This document shows, in pieces, positions 19,989-32,050 of a DNA stretch of 64,000 bases. The position numbers were made by a program, and so were the translations under genes. The notes beneath the pieces were generated by a model. It was not told the origin of the DNA. It was given only the letters and a program-made list of their open reading frames with translations, and made no database searches. How positions within the stretch are numbered: the stretch's first letter is position 1; every line of letters begins with the position of its first letter. Source of the DNA: Pinus tabuliformis (taxonomy: Eukaryota > Streptophyta > Pinopsida > Pinales > Pinaceae). Location of the stretch: contig CM062808.1 in the NCBI GenBank assembly GCA_031772625.1, positions 138,486,605 to 138,550,604 of the forward strand, read 5' to 3'.

Positions 19989-20517
19989 AGGCATATCCAT
20001 GCACATGAGTCTGTAATACCTTAATAATTGTCTAAGATCATATTATCAAATCACCTATTGCTGCTAGTTGACACCATCCACCTTATATGTTGTAGTTCTT
20101 CACAGCAACATCTTATATGCTGGTATTCGAGTTGCGATGTAGTATCATTTTATTCCATCATGTTCATTTGTTACTATTGGGATCAGTTTTTGACATCAGT
20201 GATCATCTTCGTCCTTCAGCATCATTGATCGTCTTTTTATATGTGATATTCAGACATGTACTTTTTCGATCACGATGAGATGATCCATTATGTACTTTTA
20301 GTTCCTTTATACTAGCATACATATTGGATCCACTTGTACTTGATATGCGGAAATGATTTACTTTCTATGAGCATGGGTATGCCCGCCTCAAACAACAGTT
20401 TCTTTCTGATCTCTTTTGATGGCTTGGCAGGCTGAATTCTGGTGAAGTCCTTCTCAATATCGGCATGATTCTTTCCATACACTTAATACATTTCGGCCAT
20501 CATGTACCCTTTTGACC
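19989..20517. other. Unassigned; decayed reverse-strand coding trace
   Basis: Mostly nothing recognisable. On the reverse strand about 20500-20340 reads IEKDFTRIQPAKPSKEIRKK, then LLFEAGIPML and KYKWIQYVC with one upstream stop. The composition looks protein-like and such tails occur near gypsy elements, but I cannot name it. Confidence 0.3.
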
Positions 20518-21492
20518 TCATATATTAGGGGGCATCTGCTATAGCACCATTTGTCACTCTTGGTATATATGATGCTTTGCTTAGGGCCTAGGGCAACCCC
20601 TCCTTCCAGACTTGGTCCAAATATATAAAAAACAATGTTTTATTCCATGTACGCTACTTTGCTCTGAGCTAAAGGCGTACACGCGGGTTAGTCAATACCC
20701 AACCTACATATATGTATTAAAACACTTAAAAAATTAAATTTCCTTAATTTTGGACGGAGTTCACGGGTTTTACCTGTTGATTATCTCCTATTGCCTGTGG
20801 CCCAACTGTTTCCCAACTAAAAAACTAATTGGGAGAGGTATAAATAGACCTCTATGGGAAGGCCTTGAAGGGGAGAAGAGATACAGTTATTATACTGAGA
20901 TTATACCTAACTGAGTCTAATGAATCCTTGTGCCTCATGCACTTCCCCAAGTTTCAGGAAACCCTTGTTTCCTTGATTATAGATATCCTTCCTCTTGCTT
21001 GAGATATCGTGGTGTTGGTGATGGGAGAAGATTGTTGAAGGCTAGGATAGGATGAATCCGGAGGATGGTTCCGCTTGGAGCCAGAGAAAGACTAAGGTGA
21101 ATTCTCTCCATGTTACTTATAGCTTACTGCAATAAAAGAAATGTTGTCTTGTTTCCGAAATTAACTATGTCTATGCATCAAATTATGTTTTAATTCATAT
21201 ATGAATGTCGTTTTGATGTATGATCAATCATTTGTTTATATGATATAAAGTCAATTTCGTGAATATGCTTTACTTCTATATTGCTATGTATGTTCAAATT
21301 GAATGATTTTTCAGGTTTGAAGAACATCGGGAGTTACAGAGGGTCTAAACCTTGTGGGACCTACTCGAACGAAGGAAATCCAGGTAGAGTCACTCTTACG
21401 TAGTTTGATAATATAAGCATCTTGCCTGAGCTGTTTCAATATTTCTTGTTGTAGTTTGCTTATGCTCTATTGGGTTTCTAACCCAAATCCCT
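20518..21492 (+). repeat. LTR of the second gypsy family, forward copy
   Basis: Homologous to the reverse complement of 1807-2803. It starts TGCTATAGC after ATTAGGGGGCATC and ends CACCCA. TATAAATA at 20839-20846 lies about 320 bp in, followed by a purine-rich R-like region. It directly abuts a truncated RT frame. Confidence 0.65.
20839..20846 (+). promoter_or_regulatory. TATA box of the LTR
   Basis: TATAAATA between GGGAGAGG and GACCTCTATGGG. Transcription would start about 30 bp downstream. The reverse copy has a decayed version (GTATAGAAAG). Confidence 0.5.
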
Positions 21493-21494
21493 AG

Positions 21495-23548
21495 GGTGCT
21501 TTCACCCAAAATACCAAGTAGCCCCAGAAGACCAAGATAAAACTATCTTTACCTGCCCATGGGGAACTTATGCTTGCCGAGTACTTACTTTTGGATTATG
21601 TAATGCACCTGCAACATTCCAAAGAGAAGTGTTAGGCATTTTTTCGGATCTAATTCATGATTATGTGGAATTGTATATGGATGATTTTACAGTTTATGGA
21701 AATTCTTTTGAAGAAGCTCTTAAAATTTTGGAAAAAGTTCTCATTAGATGTAAAGAGGCAAATCTCTCATTAAGCCATGAAAAATGTTTTATGTTGTTTA
21801 CTGAGGCAATTGTTTTAGGACGCCATATTTCAAGAAATGGAATTAGAGTGGAGACATCTAAAGTAGAAGTTATTTATAAATTATCAATTCCAACCTGTTA
21901 ACGAGATGTTAGAAGTTTTCTTGGTTTCACTAGTTATTATAGAAAATTCATAGAAAACTTTACAAAAATTGCATCTCCACTTTTCAAACTACTCACTAAA
22001 CACTCTGAATTCAATTGGAATTCTGATTGCCAAAAGACCTTTGAGTCAATAAAATAGAAAATCTCTGAAGCACCCATTCTTAGAGGACCAAATTGGAAAT
22101 TACCTCTTCACATTTCAACTGATGCTTCAGACACAGCTTTAGGAGTTGTACTAGGAGAAAAAGAATTAACTCCATATGCCATTTATTACATGAGTAAAAA
22201 TTTGACTCCTGCAAAGTTAAATTATACTGTCACAGAGAAGGAGTTTTTAGCTGTTGTTCATGCCATCAATAAATCCAAACATAAAAGGAAGGTAATTCAA
22301 ATTAGTGCACCTTATTCATGGATAAATGAAGAATTGTATAAAACAGGGCCATATCTGATCATTCGAAGGTGCGTTAGAGAAGTTGAAGTATCAGAAATAT
22401 TGAAAGCTTCTCATGATGAGCCATGTGGAGGAAACTTCACTGACAAAAAAATTTCTCACAAAGTCCTTCTATTAGGATACTATTGGCCTTCCCATTTTAG
22501 GGATGCCAAGGAGTATGTTAAGAGATGTGATAGTTGTCAAAGAATGGGGAAACATGTTCCTTCTTATGAGATGCCTCTACAACCTTAGGTACTTATTGAG
22601 CCTTTCGAAAAATGGGCTCTGGATTTCGTTGGTCCAATCAATCCACCATCGAGATAGAAAAGGTACATTCTTGTTTGCACTGATTATGTTACAACATGGG
22701 TAGAAGCTAAATCACTTCCTTTTGCTACTAAAAATGTTGTGGTTTCATTTCTTTTTGAGGATATCTTTACTCGTTTTGGTGTCCCAAGAGAAATTGTAAC
22801 AGATCAAGATACTCAATTCACATCCAAGTTGGTAGAGAAGATAATGGAGGAGTACAAAATCAAACATCGGAAGTCTACTCCATATCATCCTCAAGCAAAT
22901 GGACAGGTAGAGTCCACTAATAAAGTCATTGAGGCAAGTCTCACTAAAATTGTGCATATGCATAGAAGAGATTGGGCAGAAAATTTTCCAGAAGCTTTAT
23001 AGGCATACCGTACTACATGGAGAAATACTACAGGGCATACTCCCTATGAGCTTGTTTATGGGAAGCAAGTCATGTTTCCTATTGAGTTTCAAGTCAAAAC
23101 TTTCAAGACAACAGTCAAATTGGGTCTTGATCTTTCAGAGGCACAAAAAAAAAGGATGGAGCAACTAAATGAACTTGATGAGAAAATATAGGATGTAATC
23201 CAAAGAGCAAATATAGTTCAACAACAAAGATCAAGATTGCATGACAAATATACCAAAGAGAGAAAGTTCCAGCCAGGAGATTGGGCATTATTGTTTGATT
23301 CAAAGTTCAAAGATTTCCAAGGAAAATTTCAAACTCATTGGCTTGGGCCTTATGAGATTGAAATAATCTTTGATAATGGTGCAGTTAGGATCAGAACTAT
23401 TGATGAAGAAAGGGCCACTTTTCTTATGAATGGTCATCGACTCAGAATCTATCATAAGCCATTGACAAAGAAAGAAATTATCAGATATTTGCAAGATAAT
23501 ATTGATTTAAAGTTAGTGAAGAAGGATTTTCCTTCTTCCCCAACTTGA
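21495..23548 (+). pseudogene. Athila/Tat-like Ty3/gypsy pol: RT, partial RNase H, integrase
   Basis: One frame with stops only (for example 21899, 22588, 23000, 23189). RT: CPWGTYACRVLTFGLCNAPA, catalytic ELYMDDFTVYG (YMDD), CKEANLSLSHEKC, RSFLGFTSYYRKFIENF. RNase H: STDASDTALGVVLG, YTVTEKEFLAVVHA, then a deletion (KSKHKRKVIQIS) removing its second half. Integrase: zinc motif with CDSCQRMG, D in ALDFVGP, D in VTDQDTQF, E in YHPQANGQVESTNK, tail PGDWALLFDSKFKDFQGKF. There is no chromodomain. The YMDD box and PWGTYA pattern match the non-chromoviral Athila/Tat branch. The 5' half, gag and PR were replaced by the upstream LTR. Confidence 0.85.
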
Positions 23549-24278
23549 TCTCCAAAATTCTTTTTATTTCTTAAAAAAATTAAATAATAATAATAATAAT
23601 AAATGTATAAACTTGAAAACCAACAATGGTTGGCATGTTTATACAAAAAAAATAAGGTGAAAATCAATCTTTGACACCTTAATTTTCCTCATTCCTGTTC
23701 TAAACCCATTTTCTTTATATCCCACTCTTTTCTTTTCAAAAATAAAATAGCTACAGAATAGCAAGAAATCTGCAGCTTTTACAGAATTTTGCAACTAATG
23801 TTTGACAAGAACCACCAATTGGGCAATTGAAGCAGTGATCAAATTCATTCTTTAAAGCACCTGAAAGACAATGAAGAAAGGAGGAAACAAAGGTCAGAAA
23901 TATCAATGTAAAGGTATTCAAAGGTATGCAAACATTTAATTTAGTTGACAAAAAAAAAACCATTTAGTAAATGAATTTTATGATGATTGTACCACCAATT
24001 AAAAATCATCATTGCCTAAGTTTGAAAGATATTTTGGTCATTTCACCATAACACCGTCATTGTCTCCAATCATTTCACAACACTCCCAACTCAAATTCAA
24101 ATTCATTGAAGAGATCACCGAAATCGCCAACTCACATTCATTAAATCCTCTAGAACGGTCATTTCATTCATTCCTCTCTCGTCCTCATTTTCGTTTATAC
24201 CCTTGCCGAAATCCCTCATTCTGAAACCTTGATCCATTTTTCTGTCAAGAAGCAAGTGAGAGGCAAAACTTTCTAGTC
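23549..24278. other. Spacer between pol and the accessory ORF
   Basis: No coding recognised. It contains an (AAT)n microsatellite at about 23584-23603, a repeated GCATGTTTATAC-like motif and AT-rich DNA. A pol-to-accessory-ORF spacer of several hundred bases is usual for Athila/Tat-like elements. Confidence 0.5.
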
Positions 24279-24823
24279 ATGGGTATGAATGGAAGAAATT
24301 TCATGGAAGGTTACCCGTAAGTGAAAGAGATGTTGTAGAAAGAACAGTGGCTACATTTCGTGGAAAAATTTTGATGGTTTCAACTAAGAGGTGACCAAAT
24401 CCTTCGCCAGAGCTTTTGATGGAGTAGAAGTTGAGATTGGAGATATCAAATTCATAGTGACAAAGTCCCTTATTGTTGAAGCTACGAGCCTATCTAGAGG
24501 AGGAGAACGATGGTTTAAAAACAGAGGCATAGAAAGTGAAGAGTGGAGAATTTTCTTAAAGAATCTAGGTATGGACATATCCATTTTCAAGAAAGGAATC
24601 CTAAGCACTACACTTAAAAGTAAATGGAGAAATCTATTACTGGTTATTCAAAAATTTATCTCTTATGAAGGAAGGTTTGGCTGCATGTTCTTTTATCACA
24701 TTCGCCTAATGATGCATTTTCTGGAAGGGAATGAGATCAATCTCCCATAATTTTTGTTGAATAGCTTAAGAAAAATGTGAGGAAATGTACAGAAAAAGAT
24801 TCAATTTATAGAAACCACTATGT

Positions 24824-24837
24824 ATCCTCATGGCCTC
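24824..24837 (+). repeat. Left target-site duplication of the LINE
   Basis: ATCCTCATGGCCTC here versus ATCATCATGGCCTC at 31077-31090: 13 of 14 bases match, directly flanking the LINE. Confidence 0.85.
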
Positions 24838-24877
24838 GGGTCACATTACCCGCAAATCTCTTGGAACGACCCCCAAT

Positions 24878-26232
24878 TTTTCTATGGCAGCAGGCACCTG
24901 GATGGAAGAAGAGATTTTAGATTACTCTTCAAACACACTGACCCTAGAAGACTCACACCCATTATCAGTCGTGACTACACCAGCAATTAACTTTTTATCA
25001 GCTCCTCAGGTTACGAAACTCACCACGCTCGTGAATGAAATGGAGGTTACCCTACAGGAGATGGGTAAAAATCAACTGGCAACGGTCATGTCGGAGGGAC
25101 TATTTAGTCTGGGCAAGGGCTTAGAGTCTCTCTTTCTTTCCATTCCTTTAAGGTCCGAGCTCTGAGAATGGTCCCAAGATCTTCTGTCGAGTACAAACTC
25201 TCAAGGAGGCATAGGCATGGGTTTATCGGCGGCGGGGAGTAGCGGCTTACATCTCGGTGCACAGGGTTTTGTTTCATCACAAGCTGGTCTCTTGGGGTCT
25301 ACACCCTAATGCCCCGCTCACTTGCCCTTGGTATCAGCTCCACCTTTAGGGATTTTCAATGACATTGTTGGGCAAGAAATATGCACTAAGGAAAACAAGT
25401 CCTCAGTCTCAGACGAGAACACCCAAGCGGAGGATGCCCAGGCAACTCAACCACAAAAACAACGAGAAAAGAAAAAATCAAGGCACTCCAAAATCAGAGA
25501 AAGGGACCGCCGCCTGGTTTTCAGGGAGGGCATTACAATGGCCCAAGCAGCCCTAACAGAGAGCACTGTGCTTGTGGGTAGGGTTAGGGGCAGGAACTAC
25601 ACACCTGCACGGCTGTAGAAATGGACCACGGAGGTATGGGGCAACTTGCTGATGCAGCTACCTGGTATCATCACCCTGTCTCAGGGATGGTTCGCCCTTA
25701 TTTTTTCACATCCAGACCAGGTTGATTGGGTGATGACGAGGTACTGACACAAAATTACCTCATTGCTGCTAAAGAGATGGTCTCTGTTGTTCAACCCTGA
25801 AAAAGAAAACCTCGGTGCTGGTCCAATTTGGGTCTGTCTTCCAGGTCTTCCGCTCTAGTTTTGGGCAGGGGAGATATTCAAATTCATTGGAGATGATTTA
25901 GGGGTGTATCTAGACCATGACAGGGCATACCAAGATACTGGTTGCATGGCCTTAGCTCGCATACTGGTGCATCTTGATACCAGAGAGGGCCTGGTGGAGA
26001 GCTATTTGCTCCAGATGGGTGACATCACTCGAAGACAGATTCTAGACTACGAAGGCATCCCCTTCTGTTGTTGAAGGTGCCATGAGGTGGGACATCTGTA
26101 TAAAGATTGCCCCCTTCTGTTCGGGCAACATCAGAATCCTCCTAAATCAATGGTGTCAACTAGCACACAAACGATGGAGTTAGATTTCCTTTCTCTAGCG
26201 AACCCTCCAGAAGATTCAGAGCCTCACCTGTA
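24878..26232 (+). pseudogene. LINE ORF1 (nucleic-acid-binding gag-like)
   Basis: Translation after the 5' part gives a basic segment (QREKKKSRHSKIRERDRR), then GWFALIFSHPDQVDWVM, LGVYLDHDRAYQDTGCMALA, RILVHLDTREGL, which matches the plant L1 ORF1 N-terminal (DUF4283-like) fold. Next comes a CX2CX4HX4C knuckle, C-x-R-CHEVGHLYKDC, at about 26068-26115, with one stop inside it. Stops at 25165, 25307, 25618 and elsewhere. ORF1 proteins bind LINE RNA for retrotransposition. Confidence 0.7.
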
Positions 26233-26697
26233 GGGGTTGAGGGTGCCTACCACACAACTGGACTCCATGATCTCGGTGGCTCCCCACACTAGAGCGCGGG
26301 CAAGAGATTCGGCTTTCATGGGTCCTCCCCCACCATTTCTCCTCTGTTATCAAATGAATGTATGGTTTCAAAATTTGTTTCTAATTCTATGTGTTTGTTT
26401 GGGTCATTTTTTGAGGTTAGCAAGCTATGCTCCCCGGTTTGTCCTATTCTTTCGGCTCCTCCCTCCTTCATAGCTTCCAATCCATCTACCAACACAGAGC
26501 CGCCTGATTCTAATGGGGGGGGGGGGCAGCCTGACTTCCAGTGGATCCTCTCCCCCCCATCCCCTTAAAACCCCCCCGTGGCCGACAATCCAAACTCTCA
26601 AAATCCATTAAGAGGGTCGGTGTTGAAGTGGCTTCGGGGGTTCAATCCCCCATTGATTGGGTCCTTAGAGCAAAGGGCAACCCTCACAACGTTCTTC

Positions 26698-29600
26698 CAT
26701 GAAATATCTCTCCTTCAACTGCAAGGGTTTAGCTAGCTCGGACAAAAAACTGGCTCTTAAGAGATTATGTCTTTTGGAAAGACTTGATGTCATTTTTTGC
26801 AAGAAACACTGGGTGAAGGGAGTCTGGTAAATTTTTTTCTTCTGAGTTTTCTACCAGACTAGGATTTCCACTTTTTGGATGTCAGGGGCCGTTCAGGCAG
26901 CTGTGCCATGGGCTTTAATAAAAGATCCATAAATCTACTCCATGCCTAGGGGGGTGAGGGCTTTCTGGGTGCTGACATATCTTCCTTAGATCTTAACAAG
27001 TGTTTCAGGCTCGTCAACATTTATGGGCCTTGTCACAACAGGGAACTTTTTTGGAACAAACTTATGGAAGTCGACTTTATGCAATCTAAAAACTTGATTA
27101 TAGGGGGAGATTTAAATTTCTCTCTAGGTTTGGCAGAATCATGGGGTAGTCGGGCCCAATGTGATCACCTCTCAGCTTATTTTGAAAATCTGTTGGACTC
27201 TCATGAGCTCCTGAACATTGACTCTGCCAAGAACATGCCGACCTAGAGGAATAGAAGAATAGGTGAAGGGGCACTGGCTAGGAGGCTGGACCAATTTTTT
27301 ATTAAGGCCCCTCTCCTTGCCAGTTTGAATCTTTTTCACCAATGGGTGGGTTCGGGCGAGATCTTGGATCATTCCCCAATCTTTTTGGAGATCAGGGATA
27401 ATAACTTCAAACCCCCGGCGCCCTTCAAATTCAACTCATCATGGTTACCTGATGCAGAGTTCCGTAAATTAGTTGCACTCTTAGACTCACTATGGGCTGG
27501 ACGATCTAACCTCCTTGGTTGTGGTCATATCAAAAGAATTGGCATGCATAAAATCAAAAACTATCAAATGGGCAAAGGAAAAATGGAGGAAAGATGAGGC
27601 CGATCTCCATAGGATAGAGGCTTCTCTCAAAGACCTGGAAGCCTCTGGGTTTATCTGTCATGCTTCGGTGGAATCAAAGGCACAGTTAACCTACCTGGAA
27701 TCAGAAAGAATTAGATTGTTACGACAGAAAGAAGAGCACTGGAGGCTAAAGAGCAGAGCTCTCTGGTTACAAGCAGGGGATGAAAATTCAAAATTTTTCC
27801 ATCAATATGCTCAGGGAAGAAAGTCAATTAACACAATTTGGGAGCTGCAAGATCAAGATGGCAAAAAGGCAAATACATATGCACAGCTGGCCGATATGGG
27901 TGTTCGTCATTTTTCTAAAATTTATAAGGCCCCTATTGGTATTACTCTCCCTAAAATCATCCGAACAACAGAAGCACTGCCTAGATTTGTTGAGCCCGAA
28001 GAGATGGAGACTTTAAACTCCCCGGTCACTAGAGGGGAACTAGAAGCAGTGTTGAAATGCTTTAAAAAGGATAAAAGTCCAAGCCTGGATGGGTGGCCGA
28101 TGGAATTCTACAGCTCCTTCTTGGAACTTATTGGTGATGATCTATTAAGGGCCATTGAGGAATGCAAAAGCACAGGCAGAATGTACGAAGGGTTTAATGC
28201 GACCTTCTTGGCCCTCATCCCCAAAACTGACAATCCTACATCCTTTGATGATTATCGCCCCATCTCCCTCTGTAACAACATTTACAAAATCATTTCCAAA
28301 ACTATTGCTCTTCATGTTAAACCCATTCTTTCTCAGATGATTTCCATGGAACAATTTGCTTTCCTCAGTCAGCGCCAGATCCATGAAGCTATTGGGACAG
28401 CTCAGGAAGCCCTTCATTCGATCAAAAAACAACATAAAAAGTCAATCATCCTTAAGATTGACCTCTCCAAAGCCTTCGATCGGGCTAGTTGGTCTTACCT
28501 CCAGCTCACTCTCACTCATATCGGCTTCCCACATGCTTTCATATCTTGGATTATGTGTTGTCTCTCATCTACCTCATATAGTATTCTTATTAATAGTGCT
28601 GCCTCTAGTTTCTTTCATGCAGAACGAGGGCTTAGACAGGGTTTCCCACTCTCCCCTTTACTCTTCCTTCTCATTATGGAAGGTTTTAGTAGACAGATTA
28701 AAAAATCTCCTGAGGCGGGAGATCTGGGGGGTGTCCAGATATCGGATATGACCACTCTCTCACACCTTTTGTTTGTAGATGATGTACTTTTTTCTAAATG
28801 GTTCCTTTTGTGACTCACATGCTTTCAAGAACATCTTATCTCTCTTTTGCAAAGCTACGGGTATGGAACCAAATTATGAGAAGTCCTCAATCATCTTTAT
28901 GACATGCCTACAAAACGAGGCAAGATTTGCAACTCAAAAATTTGCCTATGTTAGACAAGATCTGGATGTTGGATTAAAATATTTGGGTTTTAGACTGAAA
29001 CCAAATGGATACCGTATAGCGGTCTGGGTTTGGCTCATTGCAAAGATCGAAAACAGAATCAACATTTGGAAACAATGTTGGCTCTCCAAAGTGGGCAAGC
29101 TCACCCTGATAAAATCAGTCCTCGAGGCTATCCCAGTTTACTGGATGACGCTAGCTTGGATCCCCAAAGGTATCCTAAAAAGGATACAACAAATTTACTG
29201 TCGCTTCCTCTGGAGGGTACAAAAAATAGGGCATACTTTTGCTTGGGTAAGCTGGGACCGGATTGGAAAACCCAAAAAATTGGGTGGATGGGGCATAAAA
29301 AACCTTCAGCTTTTTGCTATGGCACTTGCGGCAAAAATGGGCTGGCACATCATCAAATCTCGAAGCCTTTGGCAGGAGGTCATATACTACAAATATATTC
29401 ATCCCCTATTAGTAATGGATTGGATCCGCAGTCCTATCAATAACTCGACTGGTGCTTCCATTATCTGGAAGGTGATATCCCAATCCCTTCCCCTCATAAA
29501 GAACAGGCTGGCATGGAAAATAGGGAAAGGCAATAAGGTGCGATTAGGTCACCCATGGGGTTTGTTCATCCAGTTCTCCAGGTCCAGTATCACTCATATC

Positions 29601-30715
29601 GCTCAGATTGCAACTACTGGACATGATCAGTGGCTGCCACAGCGCTGGAAGGATCACAGGGTCTTAAACATTCCTGATAGATGGTTCGAGGATTAGCAAC
29701 GTTACATTGGGGCCCTCGAGGAAGCCAATGTCAGGTTAATTGATCAGGAAGATGTTCTCATATGGGCCTTGGACCCTCATGGCAGATACACCCCTAAAGC
29801 TGGATATGCGGCTGTTATGGCTGCCTGGGAAAATGGTGACATCAGTTGGTGTTGGTGCCACATCTAGAAATTAAAAGCTCCCCCAAAATCCAAACTGTTT
29901 ATGTGGTGCATACTCACGGAGAAGGCCCCAACTGAGTTAAACCTTATGCATAGGGCTTTTCATGGGCCCTCAAGATGTTGTTTTTGCAAATTGCATGTGG
30001 AAGACACAAACCACCTGTTTCTTTCCTATCCGATGACGATCCATTTCTGGTCAAGTATTACAACTAGTCTGAATTTGCCGACAATTTGGTCCGGTCTTAA
30101 TGTTGGGGATGCTTGGCATAATTGGTGGACTGGGGCACAATCTCACAAATCCAGGAATCTGCCCCTGATTGTTTGTTGGGGTATCTGGATCAACCGGAAT
30201 AGAAATATCTTTCTGGATACCCCGATCAATTGGTTAAACTCCTGTATAAATTCGATGGCCATTTATGATTTGATCCCATATGACCCTGACAACAACCCTC
30301 CTCGGGCCATCATTCCAGAATGCATTGACACCAGTTATCCTTGGGGATATTTTGATGGCTCGGCCCAAGCCAAGGGCTATGGGGGGGGGCTATATTGCAC
30401 GTCAATAATCTTGTGTCCTACAAAATCCAAGTCGGATTGGGCAGGGGCACCAACAATTTTGCAGAACTAAACAGTCTAAAACACCTTCTCCTTTTTACGA
30501 GGGAACAAAATTGCCAAAATATTCAGATATAAGGGGATTCACATGTTATTATAAATTGGATAAACGATGTATATCACTGTCACTTTCACACACTTAGAGA
30601 CACGTTGGATGATATCATTACATTAAAATCACAATTTGATTTTATTGTATTCTCACATATATACATGGAAAGGAATGAGATCGTTGATCGTCTTTCCAAA
30701 GCGACCACGTAGTTG
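26698..30715 (+). pseudogene. LINE ORF2: endonuclease, reverse transcriptase, zinc finger, RNase H
   Basis: Endonuclease traces: YLSFNCKGLASSDKKLALKR, LIIGGDLNFSLG, ILDHSPIFLEI. Frameshift near 27510. RT: FLALIPKTDNPTSFDDYRPI, SLCNNIYKIISKTIA, ILKIDLSKAFDRASWSYL, GLRQGFPLSPLLF and catalytic LLFVDDVLF (xxDD). Frameshift at about 28790, then WLSKVGKLTLIKSVLEAIPV. The RT-associated zinc motif is CCFCKLHVEDTNHLFLSYP (about 29970-30030). RNase H: YFDGSAQAKG, then a frameshift in a G-run at 30381-30389, NFAELNSLKHLLLF, GDSHVIINWI and ERNEIVDRLSKA, so all four acidic sites are traceable. Stops at 27244, 29694 and 29864 also break it. Confidence 0.9.
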
Positions 30716-31076
30716 AACAAGGGAAAATGGCAAATTTAGGAATTTAGGGAGGGCGTTTTCTATCATTTTTTCCACCGGTCGTTCAATGAGATGAACAGGC
30801 ATCTCTTAGAGTGATCTCACAGATCATTCTTTTTTTGGTTTTTTGTTCTATGTTTGCTACAGTTTTGAGATTTTTATTGGGATAGTGACTCAATATTTTT
30901 GTTTATCATTGCGGATATAACTACCTGGGCTACTATGATGTAATTTTGTATATTGTTTTTTCTAAACTCTTCTGAACTGCTCTCTACAGTGAATGCATCT
31001 ATTACATGTAGCATTATACAACATGTAATTTTCTTAATATATTAATGAAAATTGCACCTTTTTTCTTGGAAAAAAA

Positions 31077-31090
31077 ATCATCATGGCCTC
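31077..31090 (+). repeat. Right target-site duplication of the LINE
   Basis: ATCATCATGGCCTC; see 24824-24837. Confidence 0.85.
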
Positions 31091-32050
31091 ATCAAAATGC
31101 TTATTGAATTCCACCTTAAGGGTTTAAGAGATGACTAGGAAAAATTCTTACTTAGAAACCATTTTAAGGAAGAAGAAGAGGAACAAGCCAGTAATAGTGA
31201 AGGAAAAAGAGGGAGAAAAAGAGTATCTGAAAGCCCTATTCAAAATTTACCTCAACAACAGTCCCAGGAACAATCAAAGGATGAAATTCCTATTGCAAAA
31301 ATTTTAGGAGGCATCAAAAAGCAAACTGTTAGAAGAAAGAAAATCAGAAAAGAGGAAGAAAACGTGTCAAAGGAGATAAAAGAGGTCAAAACAGAAAAGA
31401 AAAGAATTCAAATTATTTCGAGCTTAATCCAACACTAAAGCAACCATCTCTAAAAGACATGGAATGTGATACAGAGGAAACAGAGAAACAAATGACTCCC
31501 TCACCTACTGTCATTTCACCCATTCAAATCCTAGGCCGGAAAACACCATAGATAGATCCATTACAACAAGAGATATACGATTATATCGAATCTCTAGAAA
31601 AGAAAGCTGCAGAAAAGACATCTGGCTCAACAATGCATGAAAAAGAAGATCAGTCTAGTAGCCCACAAGAACCTCCAGTCATAAATATTTTAAAACAAGA
31701 AATCTTTGAACTGGAGGCGCTAATTAGACACATACAAAGGGAACATGAAGCCTTGAAGATGCATAGTGAAATCCAAAGGACCCAAAATGATAATATTCTC
31801 TTACAATTGAGTCTATGGTATAAAAAAAATAAGAAGCTGAAATAAAAGAATAAGGTCCTTAAAAGAAAAGTGATAAATATGAAATACAAAATTCTGATGA
31901 AGAAGCCAAGGATGGCAGTGGCGAGGAAAAAGGTGAAAAAGACAAATTTGGATGTGCTAGCTCGAGTTTCAAAGGAGATGAAGTAACTAACAAGGGCACT
32001 AATATTTTCATTTTTGCATGAGGACATGCAATGACCTCCGTGTGGGGGAA

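Larger units (their letters stand above)
24838..31076 (+). mobile_element. LINE (plant L1-type), 6.2 kb, full-length but degenerate
   Basis: The insert lies between 14-bp target duplications. The 3' end has a short A-rich tail (GGAAAAAAA). It has ORF1 with a DUF4283-like region and CCHC knuckle, then ORF2 with endonuclease, RT, zinc-binding RT-associated and RNase H domains. It interrupts the accessory ORF of the gypsy element, so it is younger than that element. Many stops and frameshifts show it is dead. Confidence 0.85.
24279..32031 (+). pseudogene. Accessory ORF downstream of Athila/Tat-like pol, split by a LINE
   Basis: The first part, 24279-24837, begins ATGGGTATGAATGG and has a frameshift near 24380. 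It then reads IGDIKFIVTKSLIVEATSLS, GGERWFKNRG, LKSKWRNLLLVIQKFISYEG and FYHIRLMMHFLEGN. It resumes after the LINE at 31091 in the same codon phase (PHGL / IKMLIEFHLKGL), continues with an acidic/basic tract (KEEEEEQASNSEGKRGRKR), shifts frame near 31415 and ends in a coiled-coil-like tail (LKQEIFELEALIRHIQREH). The stop is at about 32030, just before the polypurine tract. Similar ORFs occur 3' of pol in plant gypsy elements and are sometimes called env-like. I see no signal peptide or transmembrane helix. Function unknown. Confidence 0.6.

Noticed and set aside
19667-20228. Small ORFs after the split LTR
   Set aside because: They sit in R/U5-like and AT-rich sequence without protein-like motifs.
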